A program made the translations under genes and the position numbers. From Patiria pectinifera (Eukaryota; Echinodermata; Asteroidea; Valvatida; Asterinidae), in assembly GCA_029964075.1 (NCBI GenBank), contig CM057136.1, positions 9,300,001 through 9,364,000 on the forward strand: a DNA stretch of 64,000 bases, written 5' to 3'. Position 1 is the first letter of the stretch, and every line of letters begins with the position of its first letter. The notes under the pieces are model-generated. The model was not told the origin of the DNA, made no database searches, and worked only from the letters and a program-made list of their open reading frames with translations. Positions 23,941 through 35,749 of this stretch are shown here, one piece after another.

Positions 23941-24100
23941 GACACCCCTTTGTTCCAACACCCCTATGTTCCGACACCCCTATGTTCCAACATCCCTATG
24001 TTCCAACATCCCTATGTTCCGACACCCCTATGTTCCGACACCCCTATGTTCCGACACCCTTATGTTCCAACACCCCTATGTTCCAACACCCCTGTGTTCC
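23941..24100. repeat. 16-bp minisatellite, ten copies
   Basis: Units of the form CACCCCTATGTTCCGA, with CGA/CAA and CACC/CATC variants. The frames open through the array are artefacts of the repeat. The word GTTCCGAC...CCTATG also occurs singly in the flanking repeat (24290-24335) and at 31275-31290, so the array probably expanded from within that repeat. Confidence 0.88.
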
Positions 24101-24340
24101 CGACAACTGGGTGCATACATTGTACCTATGTTCCCCAATACCGTTGTTCCCTAACCCTAACCCCAAACCTAATCCTAAGGATTTGGGGGAACATCGACAT
24201 TTGGGAACACAGGTATTGGGGAACGTCGGGTGGACCCCCCCAACCCGCGCATAAGATTGTGTTACTCCCGGTTAGGGGTAGGGATAGGAAAAGGAATATG
24301 TCCAGTCGGAACATAGGTGTGTCAGAACATAGGTGTGTAA
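24101..24340. repeat. Dispersed repeat flanking the minisatellite
   Basis: Contains CCCTAACCCTAACCCC (24150-24165), TTGTGTTACTCCCGGTTAGG and GGAATATGTCCAGTCGGAAC. The last two, reversed, reappear around the family A insertion at 31265-31930. This copy therefore represents the uninterrupted (empty) form of that site. Confidence 0.6.
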
Positions 24341-24887
24341 CTGTTTGAACTCAAGTTTGAAAGCCTCAATTTTAAGAAATCCGAGACAGTTTTCTAATTC
24401 TGGGTAATGTCCCTTAAGACTTTCCAGCAAGTATCATCTGAAAGGCTGCTTTGAGAGATTTGACCTAGTTTGAGAGGCCATGCCACAAATACCTGCGGTT
24501 TCTGTGAAAAGCTGCAATTAGGTGAGCTACGTCAGGTGCCTTGCGTGTGCACTGTACCAACTGGTACATGTGTGGGTGTGGAATTCAACCTCCACGGTCT
24601 GTTGACAGAGGTCTTACTTCAGAAGCCAGTACAAAGTCGGTACAATCCAAGAAGTCTTATTAAAATGTAAGCAAAGGGCTGTTTGGGGGTCAAGTACCAA
24701 ATACCACAGAATACTACATGTGCTGTGCACACTTGGATGGAAAGAAATTCATACTACAGGTTTACTCCTCAGTAGTATTTTGTAGCATTGGGGGCATTTA
24801 GGGATATATATATATAATATATAATTATTAAAAGAACTGTGGTATGCATTGAACAGGAATAATACACCTAAATTATTAAAGAAATGG

Positions 24888-25126
24888 AAACAGAGTGCTG
24901 TGGTCCAATCGTAATGGTGTCCGACTCGGTGATTGTGTTCTTGGGCAAGACACTTTACTACAGGAGTATAAATAGGGACCTGTGCGGGTAGAATCCAGTT
25001 TTTACAGATCTCGAACTGCTGCAGCAAACTGGTCTGATGGCCTGATGAGCAGGGGTAATAACCGTGAAGTGCTTTGAGTCTTTGATATAACGCGCTATAA
25101 TAAACACCACAGTTCTATTATTATTC
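24888..25126 (+). mobile_element. SINE/LINE 3'-end fragment
   Basis: Shares the layout common to deuterostome SINE tails: GTTCTTGGGCAAGACACTTT, then GTGAAGTGCTTTGAGTC, ATATAACGCGCTATAATAAA and a terminal TATTATTATT microsatellite. A pol III head is not evident. A reversed remnant of the same kind of tail lies at 52550-52620. Confidence 0.6.
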
Positions 25127-26251
25127 AAGGCAGAAATCCTAATAAGATGGGATGTGTTTTTGGACTGTGAATTATTTCGCCCTCCCCCACCCTTTATACT
25201 TGCTGCCTTTTGCCCCACGGCCAAGAACAAAATCTTCAAAATTTGCTTTATTGAATACAGTCTTGTTTCTAGATCATGGATGCTTATGTAACCGTGAAAA
25301 ATGACACACTTGACTCAGGATCTTTGAAGGGAAAAGTCGCGAGGAAATTGAATTAATAGAGACCAGAGACGAATTCTAGATTTCGAACAAAAAAAGGACC
25401 ACTAAGAATTTATTCACAAGAACCTTAAACCAAAAACCAGAAACTAAAAGCAAAGAATAAAACCTAAAATCCAAAGACTTAAACCAAAAACCAAGAAATT
25501 GAGACTTAAACCCTAAAATCTAAAACCAACACAGTGTGAATAGTGGATCTTTCAAAGAACACTCAAGCAGGAATAAAGTCAAAGCAAATGACTCGGCAAC
25601 AGACTAACTTCAAGCAGAACGGGCACTCCAGTTAGGAGGAAAATATATGCATGTATGTCTATTGTCTGCTGGTCTGCTGGCTGAACTGAGTGTGACTTGA
25701 CCAGTGGCAGTTTTTATAGGGGGAACATGTGGGCTTAAATAAACAAACAGAGGGTCACACTACCAACAAAGGGGGGGGGGGGACATCTAAACTTCAACTA
25801 AAATGATTTTCTGTTTCTAAGGGGAGCTACTCCTATTTACTATACACTACATACATGAAAAATACACAAGATAAATTTGGCCCTGCCACACTTACTTGAT
25901 TACTACCATTGGGTGGAGTTTAGGCATTCCTACTCGTTTTGTGTCCATGTAATTTTACGAGAAAATTTTGAATATTTTGGTCTCCATTCTCTGAAAATTA
26001 CATTGAAATATAAACTTACATGAAAACTGGGCATTAAGGAATTCCTTGGAAGGGACGAAAGGATTTTTGGAAGGGACGAAATTACACTTCAAATGTTTTC
26101 ACACAATTCCAGTACCTGGAATTGTATTTTTTGCTTATGCCATATTATCAACAGCATGATTTGTGAACTGAAATTTAAAATTTCACCATGCTGGACATTA
26201 ACACTAAATTTCACTTTTATTGCCAGTTTGGCACTCAATTGGCATATGGGT
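25127..26251. other. Intergenic, no gene seen
   Basis: 25380-25540 is A-rich with irregular repeats of AAACCAAAAACC/AAACCTAAAATC. A G12-like run is at 25769-25781. A tandem pair GGAAGGGACGAAA lies at 26049-26085. No coding signal. Confidence 0.45.
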
Positions 26252-26493
26252 CATTGTATAAATTTGGGGTCCACTTTTTTCCTGTCCCTGTTGCATATCC
26301 GACATAAATGATTTTATAATTCTGATGCACTCCTTAATGCAGTCGACCTCCAAGAGTGATTATGAATAACCAAATATACCCAACAAACAATCATTTGAAG
26401 TCATTCTTAATGATACAGTAATGGCAAATTACAAAGTACCAAGGTAACGGGGACAGGAACTTGAAAATGTCACACTTTGGACCCTAAAATTCC
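26252..26493. mobile_element. MITE family F, copy 2
   Basis: Shares ATAAATTTGGGGTCCACTTT, CTCCTTAATGCAGTCGACCT, GAAGTCATTCTTAATGATAC and TGTCACACTTTGGACCC with copy 1. The right terminus is partly eroded. Confidence 0.72.
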
Positions 26494-27273
26494 TCCATGG
26501 TCCAGGTTTTAAGGTGAAACGGTTAAAATCCTACCCCAAAGCATCAATTCATTTCAGGTCACTTGGCGTGGTCATCCACCACTTTCTCCCACGCGGGCTT
26601 ACACAACACTTCAATAAAGTCGCTGAAATTTGTCCAAATCTTTTCAGAAGTTGAAAAGGTCTGAGAAAAATGCCCCGGGGCCCAAGGATCAAGACCTTTA
26701 ATATTGGCCGCCCAGCATGCAGCGAGGCATGTAGGATTTCAGGCCAAACCGCAACACCGTTTAGTACATGTAGAACTCAAGTACATGTATTACATATTTT
26801 CACAGTGCGATACCCATCGGGGCCTTAGGGTGAAGTACCGAGCCAAGGTTGGGCGTTGTGCGGAACAAATTTTCCCACTATTTCTTGGTTTCACCACTCT
26901 CTTCTTGGACAATTGAGAGAGAAAAAAAATTCCATTCAAGAAATTCCTGTGGGGGTTTTTCCTTGAGAACATATGCTTGAAATTGTTGTGATGCTTTAGT
27001 GGGATCCATGGATGGATGAAGTGTCCAGAGTTATGAAAAGTTTTAAGCCAAGTTAACCTTGTTTGGACTTTTTTTCGGCCCAATTTAATAACGGGCCATT
27101 GAGTCCAGATGATTTGGGATTCTGTAATGGGATATGTTGTTGCAGTGGATGCTGAAAGATTGATTTGTGTGGGCAAGGAATTTCTAAATAATAAGAGAAT
27201 TTGTTCAACTAGTACGATTTACGACCATAGCGGTTTACTGGGAGGGATCCATCCACCCTAACACCAATTCTAA
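26494..27273. other. Intergenic, no gene seen
   Basis: The 128-codon - strand open frame (26790-27176) is AT-rich with no recognised domain. Nothing else is supported. Confidence 0.4.
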
Positions 27274-27571
27274 AACCCTTTTCACACTAGAGCCTCTCAA
27301 CCCGGGTTGAACTCAACCCTGGGTGAACCCAGTGCCGCCCCGGGTTGATTTTCAATTTTTCAACCCTGCGTTCAACCCCGCATCGTTTCACACTTGTTTC
27401 ATGCAAATCAAGCTTATCATGCTCAGTTACTACTGTTTTGAACTCTTGCAAGATTTCCAACCCTGGGCAACATCAATCTCGGGGTTGATGCAGGGTTGAA
27501 ATTCTTCAAGTGTGAAATGATGCATGTTGTCAACCCTGCGTCAACCCCGAGATTTGTCTAGTGTGAAACCA
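27274..27571. mobile_element. Foldback element rich in CAACCCNG
   Basis: The left TTTTCACACTAGAGCCTCTC and the right TTTGTCTAGTGTGAAACCAT are inverted. The inside is dominated by CAACCCTG/CAACCCCG and its inverse GGGTTGA in both orientations, with further nested inverted pairs (TTTCACACTTG / CAAGTGTGAAA). Non-coding. Confidence 0.6.
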
Positions 27572-28015
27572 TCACCCACCCCACTTCCTCCCCCGAGTCC
27601 CCCCCTCCCCTAAAAAAGAACCCTTTAAAATTAACAAAAGTCTATTTAGCAATAAAAATATGACATTTTGAGCAGGAGAGCTGATGATTAGTTTTCTTGT
27701 CGATGGGGGAATGTAGGTCAATGGGGTGATCAAATATGTTTTGAAAATTAACCATTTATGAGAAATTCTCTTCAATTTTCAAGCATTGGCAATCAGTCAA
27801 GCAATTTGATATTTTGAGTGGGTGAAAATTGAAAGATTTGAATTAACACGACAGGCTAATATATCACAATATGAGATATTTATATCATATTGCCAGTTTT
27901 TTACATACTCCAAGAAATAACATCACTCGGATCAACATCGGTCAAGAAATGTGAACACTTGAGTGGGAGGGAGTTGAAAGATTTGAATCTTGGCAGTTTG
28001 CATGTATGTCACGAT

Positions 28016-28604
28016 GGACTTGTGACTGGACTTGTGACTGGACTTAATATGGACTTGTGATGGACTTATGGACTTATGATGGACTTATGGACTTATGAGT
28101 GGACTTGTGATGTACTTATGGACTTGTGACTGGACTTGTGACTGGACTTGTGACTGGACTTGTGACTGGACTTGGACTTGTGACTGGACTTGTGACTGGA
28201 CTTGTGACTGGACTTGTGACTGGACTTGTGGACGGACTTGTGGATGGACTTGTGACTGGACTTGTGACTGGACTTGTGACTGGACTTGTGGATGGACTTG
28301 TGGATGGACTTGTGGATGGACTTGTGACTGGACTTGTGACTGGACTTGTGACTGGACTTGTGGATGGACTTGTGAGGGACTTGTGACTGGACTTGTGACT
28401 GGACTTGTGACTGGACTTGTGACTGGACTGGTGACTGGACTGGTGACTGGACCTGTGATGGACATGTGGATGGACTTGTGACTGGACTTGTGACTGGACT
28501 TGTGGATGGACTTGTGATGGACTTGTGACTGGACTTGTGATGGACTTGTGACTGGACTTGTGATGGACTTGTGACTGGACTTGTGACTGGACTTGTGACT
28601 GGAC
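28016..28604. repeat. 12-bp minisatellite (TTGTGACTGGAC), ~48 units
   Basis: Near-continuous array of TTGTGACTGGAC with interspersed variants TTGTGGATGGAC and TTGTGATGGAC (11 bp). The higher-order arrangement of variants suggests expansion by unequal exchange or slippage. Frames stay open on both strands (4-residue periodicity) but nothing indicates translation. Confidence 0.92.
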
Positions 28605-29141
28605 ACTACAGGAGGCTAGCTTGGACAGATTACATCTTTAAATTGTTCACTATAAATTGAATGTATTTGGTTCTCACGGCCACCAGTCAAGCAATGTGAC
28701 ATTTTGGAGTGGGCTGGATCATGTTGAGACAACCTCACCCGCCAGTGAATTGCTGCTTTGAACGCCGGTGGCATAGTATTCCATCAGGTGTGTGCCTTTT
28801 CAACACAACCATCAGTCAAATTTGTTTGGGAAATTTTGACACCTTGAAAATAAATATCTTTACATCCATGGGAAACAGTAGGATCAGAATATTGAAAGCC
28901 ACACCTTGTAAATTCAAGATTATATATATTTTAGAAGAAATGTAAGTTTTGATGCAGTTTGTCTTTAGCAAATTCTTGAGCAATTTTGTTGTTCTGTTGC
29001 TCTACTACTGTGCTTATTTCTCTACCTTATGACACTCTTACCATCAACAAAATGTTCCATCTCACATAGTTCTACATTAGCCACAAACTTGAAAATAGAG
29101 TGTCTAACCTTTGGTTTTATATCAAGGTTTTCTAAATGGAT
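28605..29141. other. Intergenic, no gene seen
   Basis: AT-rich. A 78-codon frame at 28709-28945 has no recognisable content. Confidence 0.4.
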
Positions 29142-29388
29142 CATTCTGTAAATTTAGGGTTCAAAGTGTGACATTTTTCCTGTCCCTGTTACCTTGGTAC
29201 TTTGTAATTTGCCATTCAAGTATCATTAAGAATGACTTCAAATAATTTGTTATGTTTGGTAGGGAGTTTGCTATTCATAATCACTCTTGGAGGACGACTG
29301 CATTAAGGAGTGCATCAGAATTATAAAATCATAGATGTCAGATGTAACAGGGACAGGAAAAAGAGTGGACCTCAAATTTACAGAATCA
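29142..29388. mobile_element. MITE family F, copy 3
   Basis: TCATTCTGTAAATTTAGGGT at the left and ACCTCAAATTTACAGAATCA at the right are inverted. Opposite orientation to copies 1 and 2. Confidence 0.78.
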
Positions 29389-30232
29389 TGCTTCCTTGGG
29401 GTTGGCATATAAATACCCCCCCCCCCCAAACAAAGTAACAAAATCTTTGAAATTCATAGGTTATTCCATAGAGCAAGGAATTCTAAAAAATGCAGACCTG
29501 TGCCTGTACGTATTTTGTTTTGCTTAATCATTGTGGCTGCTACATGAGCTTCACTAAAAATAAAAATTAGGAAATACCCTTCCAGATTGCAAACAAGTTT
29601 GGGTGCACGACACGGTACCAGTCACGTCTTCCGCGGTACTGTCACGGTCATGCTAGCACCTAGTAGTTTCCTTCCCGGAAACTCTATCAACCTTGGTCCA
29701 TGTTTAAATGTGCGTTTTCATACCCCCAGGGGAAATTACATGGGTCTGCATATACTCACCACATGGGGAGCTCATTTTCTCAGAGGCTGGTATTGGAATA
29801 TCTAAACTGCACAATTTGAAACAGTTGATTTATTGCCCTAAACAAAACTGTAATACCTAATGGAACACATGTACATTTAGTGAAGTATTCGAAGAATTAG
29901 CAATAAAACATCAGTCAAGCCCTTTTACAAGCAGTGATAAAGTTATTCTTTTTGTTGAGAATTTGTTGTTCCAGCATGTAGCTTAAAGCATGCTATCGAC
30001 ACTATAGCTTGTGTTTAGTCTTTGCAGATTGATGAGCAAAACAGAAGTTAGTTTTCCAAGTCAGGGCTGAGATTGAGGAAAAGGACAAAATCTATGAAAT
30101 AATCGACAGAGGCTAATGGAGGGTCTATGGTATATGTTTGTATTTGACTGAAGGCAACCCTTAGAATCCTGACAACAAATCCTGAAAACAAAAAAAATCT
30201 TACTGAAAAAAGCAAAGAGAAACATTTACTAA
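29389..30232. other. Intergenic, no gene seen
   Basis: Contains a C-run at 29418-29427. The 72-codon frame at 29587-29805 is slightly GC-richer but unrecognised. Confidence 0.4.
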
Positions 30233-30445
30233 CATATTGCCCAGGCTATAAAGATGCAATATTGCCCTGGCAATTATTTGATGGAATATTGACCAGGCAT
30301 TTATATCAGGAATATTGACCAGGCAATAACATGTATATCATGGAATATTGACCAGGCAATTATATCAGGAACATTGACCAGGCATTTATATCAGGAATAT
30401 TGACCAGGCAATTACATGTATGTGATGGAATATTGACCAGACAAT
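30233..30445. repeat. Irregular minisatellite (GAATATTGACCAGGCA)
   Basis: About eight copies of ATATTGACCAGGCA separated by ATTTATATCAGGA or AATTACATGTATRTSATGGA spacers, which gives unit lengths alternating between about 26 and 34 bp. Confidence 0.8.
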
Positions 30446-30734
30446 TATTTTTTAAGATGTTTGTCTTCTCTTCCCTGGAGCAGGACTCTAAATCCAGGAA
30501 AAATACCACACATATCCTCTTGCAATTCCACTTGTAATGGGCTTTCAGATTACCGATTTTTTATCCCCTAGAAGGCCACTCGATCTGTCTGATTTCCTTG
30601 TTTGTGAGAAGTGACAATGATGATGTGGGTTTTATTATGTGGACAGTGCAATTAGCGAGCCATTGAATATAGTCAAACCCGGAAGAAAGGACGTCGGTGG
30701 GGTTATTCAATATGAAAACTAATGCCCAACTAGG

Positions 30735-32165
30735 GGCGGATCCAGGTTTTGGATTGGGAGGGGGAGTTTGGGTGGGCCGGAGGGGGGCCGGAGGGGGCAG
30801 CCGGGAGAGTACTGTCGCCAGCTCTGGTAATTATTAGGGGGGCACATTACAAGAAAACAAAAATGTAGTTATTTATTTACATTTATATGGGGGGGGGGGA
30901 ACAGTTGCTCGTGGGGTTAGAGGTGGGTGGGTATAATAAGGAGGGTGGGTTGGTAAAGGTGCTCCCAACCTTAGCGACAGGCGTGGGTGTTGGGTTGAAT
31001 ATGGACGTGTATGGGTGTCAGTTGTAGGTGCCAAATAGGCACATTTTTGTTATATCAAAGGAGGCACATTTTAGTGATATGTAGGGTACAACTTGGTGGG
31101 TATGCTCCCCCCCCCCCAAAAATGATTGAAATCTAAACGGTTTCTCCTACATTCATTCTAAGCCATATTTTAGAGAATTCATGGATTTTTATTAAAAGAG
31201 TGCAGAATTTTGGTGCTGAGTGGGGCCCCTATACATGGGTGAAACTATCAGTAATACCCAATAAAATCACGGTTACACCTCTATATTCCGACTGCACATA
31301 TTCCTATCCCTGACCCTAACCTTAAAGGGAAGATACAACATTTGCAAACATCAAAAAACGAAATGATAAACCTATCATGAAATACCTTACTGAATTGCTA
31401 AAAATTGACAGTCTAAAGCATCCTGTAAAATGGTGGCTCCTGGTGTGCTGACATTTTCAAGAAATACTGTATTTTTCCAACGCTGGTCGGCCAGCCAGCG
31501 TTTGAGAAAACTGGCTTTTTTCAAAAACTGCTCCTAATTTTTCATATTTAGTTATTCCGCATTTTCTTTGCAATTGATTACACACTTGTGAAGGGGTACA
31601 AGCCTGCTAGACTGATTCTTAGACCTTACAATTCCCTAAAGTCTTTACATTTCTCCGTTTCATCTTACGTAGGGTCAGGGAACCAGACTACAAGAACATG
31701 ATTTGTTGTCTTTGTTTTTCCAGCATATACAAGCCCAAAACGTGAAACAAGTCAGTTTAACAATATTTGCTATAACGTACTAGTCCTCCAAATCGATTTA
31801 TTTCTGAAGAGTGCAGCAAAAGCAAATGTTGTACCGGTACATTCCCTTTAACCCTAACTGGGAGTAACACAATTGTGTGGGTTGTCAGAACATAGGAGTA
31901 TTGGAACATTGAGCAGTCATCTAAAACCACAGTTCCTAAAAGTGAAACTTGTGAGAGGCTCTGTGTGCTAAGCCATTCTTCAACAGTTGCTTAGGTATGT
32001 AAGGATTAACACACCCACTCAGTTCTGGAGGGCAGCATGTGATATTTAAATACTATTCATCAGTAAAGTATGGGGGGGCTACATACAGGGCAGTCACCTT
32101 CTAGCACAATTTTGTTCACCTCTAAGTGAACAATAATGTACCTCCATGAATGACATTCCGTCCTC
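30735..32165. repeat. Segmental duplication, unit 1
   Basis: Diverged first copy of a ~0.9-1 kb module. Landmarks shared with unit 2 are GATCCAGGTTTTGGATTGGG-like G-rich sequence, AATGTAGTTATTT, ACAGTTGCTCG, TAATACCCAATAAAATCAC, TCCTAAAAGTGAAACTTGTG, CACCCACTCAGTTC and TACCTCCATGAATGA. It is interrupted by a ~665-bp block (31265-31930) that contains family A copy 4. Confidence 0.65.
31326..31847. mobile_element. TTAA-clan MITE, family A, copy 4
   Basis: 522 bp flanked by perfect TTAA (31322-31325 and 31848-31851). Ends AGGGAAGATACAACATTTGC and the inverse of AGGGAATGTACCGGTACAAC. The palindrome at 31477-31504 has mutations in its right half. Inserted in a repeat whose empty form is seen at about 24230-24320. 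Confidence 0.83.
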
Positions 32166-32179
32166 CCCCGCCATTTGTT

Positions 32180-33025
32180 GTGTCCTTCCATTGGGGGGGG
32201 GGGGGGGGGTGTTTGGCTGAGGGTTTGGCCGATGAGGGGTTGGCTGGGTGGGGGGAGGTGCCGGTGTTGGCAGCACTGGCGCAAGCTCTAGGTATTATGC
32301 GAAAGTGCCAACTATAGGGGCGCACCACAAGAAAAAAACACAAATGCAGTTATTTTTACCATGGTTTTTGCTGGTAGGGGAGGGGGCAGTTGCTCGCCTT
32401 GGTAGTGGGAGGGGGAAGGTGTTAGGTGTTGAGTTTGTTTCTGCATTCAAATAGGGGATGTTGAACAATAGAGGACAATAGGGTCCCAATTCCCGAGAGG
32501 TCCCCAATTTGGATTAGTGTACAAAACATACGGGAGGTCTTCCTAAAAAGTACAAACAAAAGAGGGACAATATAGTCCCCGATTGCAGGGAAATACACAC
32601 TTGTGTGAACTTGTAAGACACACTCCTAGTATCTAGGGTGACTGATTTATTTGGAAATATTCTCTCACGGTAAATGTTTGAAATCTAGATGCTTTCTGCT
32701 GCATTAAGGGCCATATTTTAAAAAAAACTTATGGATTTTAAAGAGTGAAGCACCCATAGTGCTGTGATGAGCCGCTGCACATGGGAGTAAGCAGTAATAC
32801 CCAATAAAATCACAAAGTTCCTAAAAGTGAAACTTGTCAGACTAAGAGCTCTTGGCCATTTTTCAACAGTTGCTTAGTAATTATACACCCACTCAGTTCA
32901 GGAGGATAACATACTTGAATGCTATTCATCAGAAAAGCAGTGGGGACCGTACACACATGACAGTCACCCTCTAGCATTTTTGTTCACCTCTAATGGAACA
33001 ATATATACCTCCATGAATGAAACTC
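32180..33025. repeat. Segmental duplication, unit 2
   Basis: Second copy of the module in unit 1, lacking the 665-bp insertion: TAATACCCAATAAAATCAC at about 32790-32815 joins directly to AGTTCCTAAAAGTGAAACTT. A third, very degraded trace (CTATTTGTTGTGTCCCTCCA and TTTCATCAGAAGGGG) lies at 33790-33895. Confidence 0.65.
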
Positions 33026-33035
33026 TTTCTTTGTA

Positions 33036-33536
33036 CAGGGTGAGTCAAAAAAACGCAACCCAAATGTCGGGACTATTGTTTTAGTGAAGTTCTGCATGTA
33101 GCACTTTCAAAATCTAGGACATGAAAGCCCAATTCATAAGCTTTCTTTTAGTATAAGAATCATTCAAATCACTCGTGTACGTTTTGAGTTACAGAATTTT
33201 AAACACAACCACCGTTTTAAAGCTATGTCCACGGATCACAAAAAAATGTGCGTTCTTTTAGCACAACAAAAACAATTCACACACATCCCCATATGATTTA
33301 TTAATTTTGCTCAAAGAACACTGAACTTTTTTTTGTGATCTGTGGACAGAACCTTAAAACGGTGGTTGTGTTTAAAATTCTGTAACTTGAAAAGTACATG
33401 AGTGCATTTGATGATTCTTGTACTAAAATAAGGCTTATGAATTGGGCTTTCATATCCTAGATTTTGAAAGTGCTACATGCAGAACTTCACTAAACAATGG
33501 TCCCAACATTTGGGTTGTTTTTTTTTACTCACCCTG
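33036..33536. mobile_element. mariner/Tc1-type foldback element
   Basis: 501 bp bounded by TA dinucleotides (33034-33035 and 33537-33538). The ends are CAGGGTGAGTCAAAAAAA and its inverse, and the inverted arms continue for about 210 bp each. The middle is a short spacer (~60 bp). The TA target and CAGGGTGAGTC-type ends indicate an IS630-Tc1-mariner origin. No transposase remains. Confidence 0.82.
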
Positions 33537-34185
33537 TATAGAGTAATGAATGAGCTACATTTATGCCAGGCTTTACATCTTGTGTTTGTGTCCTTACTCC
33601 CCCACTTCTAGACTCTTTCACAAACTGGACAGCAAGGGGTCTATACTATGCCACATTTGATGGCGGGGGACTCATCACTGACCCAATTCCACATTAGGGG
33701 CATTTCGCCTTTGTGGTTGCGGACAATGGTTGTAGAAACTGTCTTGACAAGGCCATATATTCACAGAGTTAGTTTCTTTAAACACCTCCTCCCCTGCTAT
33801 TTGTTGTGTCCCTCCATCCCCGTGAGAAACCTATTCAAAACTAGTCAAAGGGTATAAATGACATCTGAACTGCTTTTCATCAGAAGGGGTGAGGAGGATA
33901 TTTTGAAGGAAAAATAGAGGTAAGAGAATTTGGGAAAACATCTTGAAAAAGAATTCAGTCTTCAGATTTCAACCAAAGCTACTAGTGATTTTTTTTCTGA
34001 AGAAAAGATTCACTTACTATTCTGAAAGTTAATAATGGTTTAACATTGAAGTGTGTTTTAGACTAAAAATGGAATAAAAAATTCAGACAGAGTGTCAAAT
34101 TCTAATCTAAGGTTTAGATGCCACGAGGTTTACACCAAAATATGATCTGAAAATTTGATACTCAGAAAACAAAAGATGCACAAAA
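33537..34185. other. Intergenic, no gene seen
   Basis: Includes the third trace of the segmental module. No coding evidence beyond a 69-codon chance frame (33648-33857). Confidence 0.4.
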
Positions 34186-34367
34186 CAACGATGGTCAGGA
34201 GACCATCGTTGGAAATTGACACAAAAAATTCCACTTTTCTAAAAAATGACAGCACAGCAGGTGCCATGATTTCACAGGATGCTTGAGACTATTATTCACT
34301 TACAGTAAAGTAAGGTATTTCACAATAATTGGTTATTTTTGTTTTTTGATGTTTGCAAATGTTGTCA
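34186..34367. mobile_element. Family A MITE, truncated (copy 5)
   Basis: Begins at a variant central hairpin (CGATGGTCAGGAGACCATCG) and runs through the CAGGTGCCATGATTTCACAGG block to GATGTTTGCAAATGTTG, where it stops abruptly at a G-rich GGGTGGATCTAGG repeat. Confidence 0.65.
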
Positions 34368-34532
34368 GGGGTGGATCTAGGAATGTTTGCAGGGTGGGGT
34401 TGGGGGGGGGGGGGGGTTCATCAGCAAATCAGTGCTGAAATATAGACAGTTTTTTTTTTCTCCAGACACTTGGCCTCCATAAAATCAATACCCTGTACCC
34501 CTGCTGGCTCAGTCCGAATGTTGTGCACAGGG

Positions 34533-34822
34533 GGTCCGCTCATAAGTCCGACGCCTCATAGGTCCGACGCCTCATAAGTCCGAAAAAATCGCATCCCCTA
34601 ACCAAATAAAGGCCCATAAGTCCGACGCCTCATAGGTCCGACGCCTCATAGCCGACGCCTTCATAGTCCGGACGATGTTAAGTCCGGACAAGTTACGCGT
34701 CTGCTTTTAGTCGGGCTTATGAGGCGTCTCGGACCTGGCGCGGAGGCGTTGCTTATAGCCTATAAATTTTATCATAAGTCGTCCCGCATAACTCCGAAAG
34801 TCCGACCTATGAGGCGTCGGAC
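34533..34822. repeat. Array of CTCATARGTCCGACGC in both orientations
   Basis: The left part (34540-34670) has about six direct copies of CTCATAAGTCCGACGC or CTCATAGGTCCGACGC. The right part (34710-34822) has inverse copies (GGCTTATGAGGCGTC, GACCTATGAGGCGTCGGAC). The whole is an inverted array able to extrude a cruciform. Its CG density stands out in this AT-rich region. Confidence 0.75.
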
Positions 34823-35749
34823 TGATGATACGGCCCGCCCCGTGCACAGGTACGTGGACATTATTACCCGTATGACTGTCATCATTTTTGGGGGGCATCA
34901 GAGTAGGGGGATTTCACATTATTTGTAATATTTTTCTATTAAAAACAAAGTTGGGTCAGAGCTGGGGGGGGGGGGTGGTTTCGACCCCCCAAACCCCCTT
35001 TTAGAACCTTTAAGAAGCAAACATGCTTGAGTGCTTCCGCGAGGGGGGGGGGAGGTGTGTTCCCTTTGACAGCCAAAAAAAGCACCCAAACAAACAATCA
35101 AACAAAACAACCCAACAAACCCCTAACAGTTGTTAATCACAATGGTAACTCTCTGTCCCTAGAACTACCTTGAGATTTTGTTCAAAATACCCAAAATGAG
35201 ATCCTGAATTATTTTCTAGACTTATTTTCAAATGGTGATGGGGAGGGGGTTGGGGCTCACACACAACTTGAAGTTTAGAGTAAGCCGTGAGAAGTTTCAG
35301 CTCACCCAAACCATCCCAACAAAAGGCCAATTGTTGGCAAAGTCCACTGATTGTGCATATAGTATGGGAACCACTGAACAAATCTCTGAAAGAGAAACAG
35401 TGCCCATTCTTCATATCAACAAAAAGTCCAAATAATCTTCTGGTCATTTATACAAAGTGTGTCCTCAGCGCACTGATTTGTTTGCAGTTGGGTTGAACAA
35501 ACTGTTAAGCCGTTCTTTTTTTTAAAGCAGGTCCTTACACAACAAGGGAAAACCCTATTATGCCCAGGAACTATTTCGGAATAACAAAAGGCATTTAAGC
35601 AAAAGGACAATCATTGGACTGTTACTAGTTGCTCCCAGTTATCGATTTCAGGATGTGGAAATGCTCAACTGTTGGAGGAAAGTCCCAGCTTAACATGGGA
35701 TTATCATAGTGAGGGTTTCCTGATGGGTGGCCAAAGTACAGTAGCGTAA
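34823..35749. other. Intergenic, no gene seen
   Basis: G/C-homopolymer rich (34965-35060). A 104-codon - frame (35133-35447) has no recognisable domain. Confidence 0.4.

Noticed and set aside
24150..24165. CCCTAACCCTAACCCC as an interstitial telomere
   Set aside because: Only about two and a half units, and embedded in a dispersed repeat that also occurs at 31310.
28085..28606. Frames of up to 173 codons over the 12-bp array
   Set aside because: Four-residue periodic peptides on both strands follow from the 12-bp DNA repeat. There are no splice or start signals.
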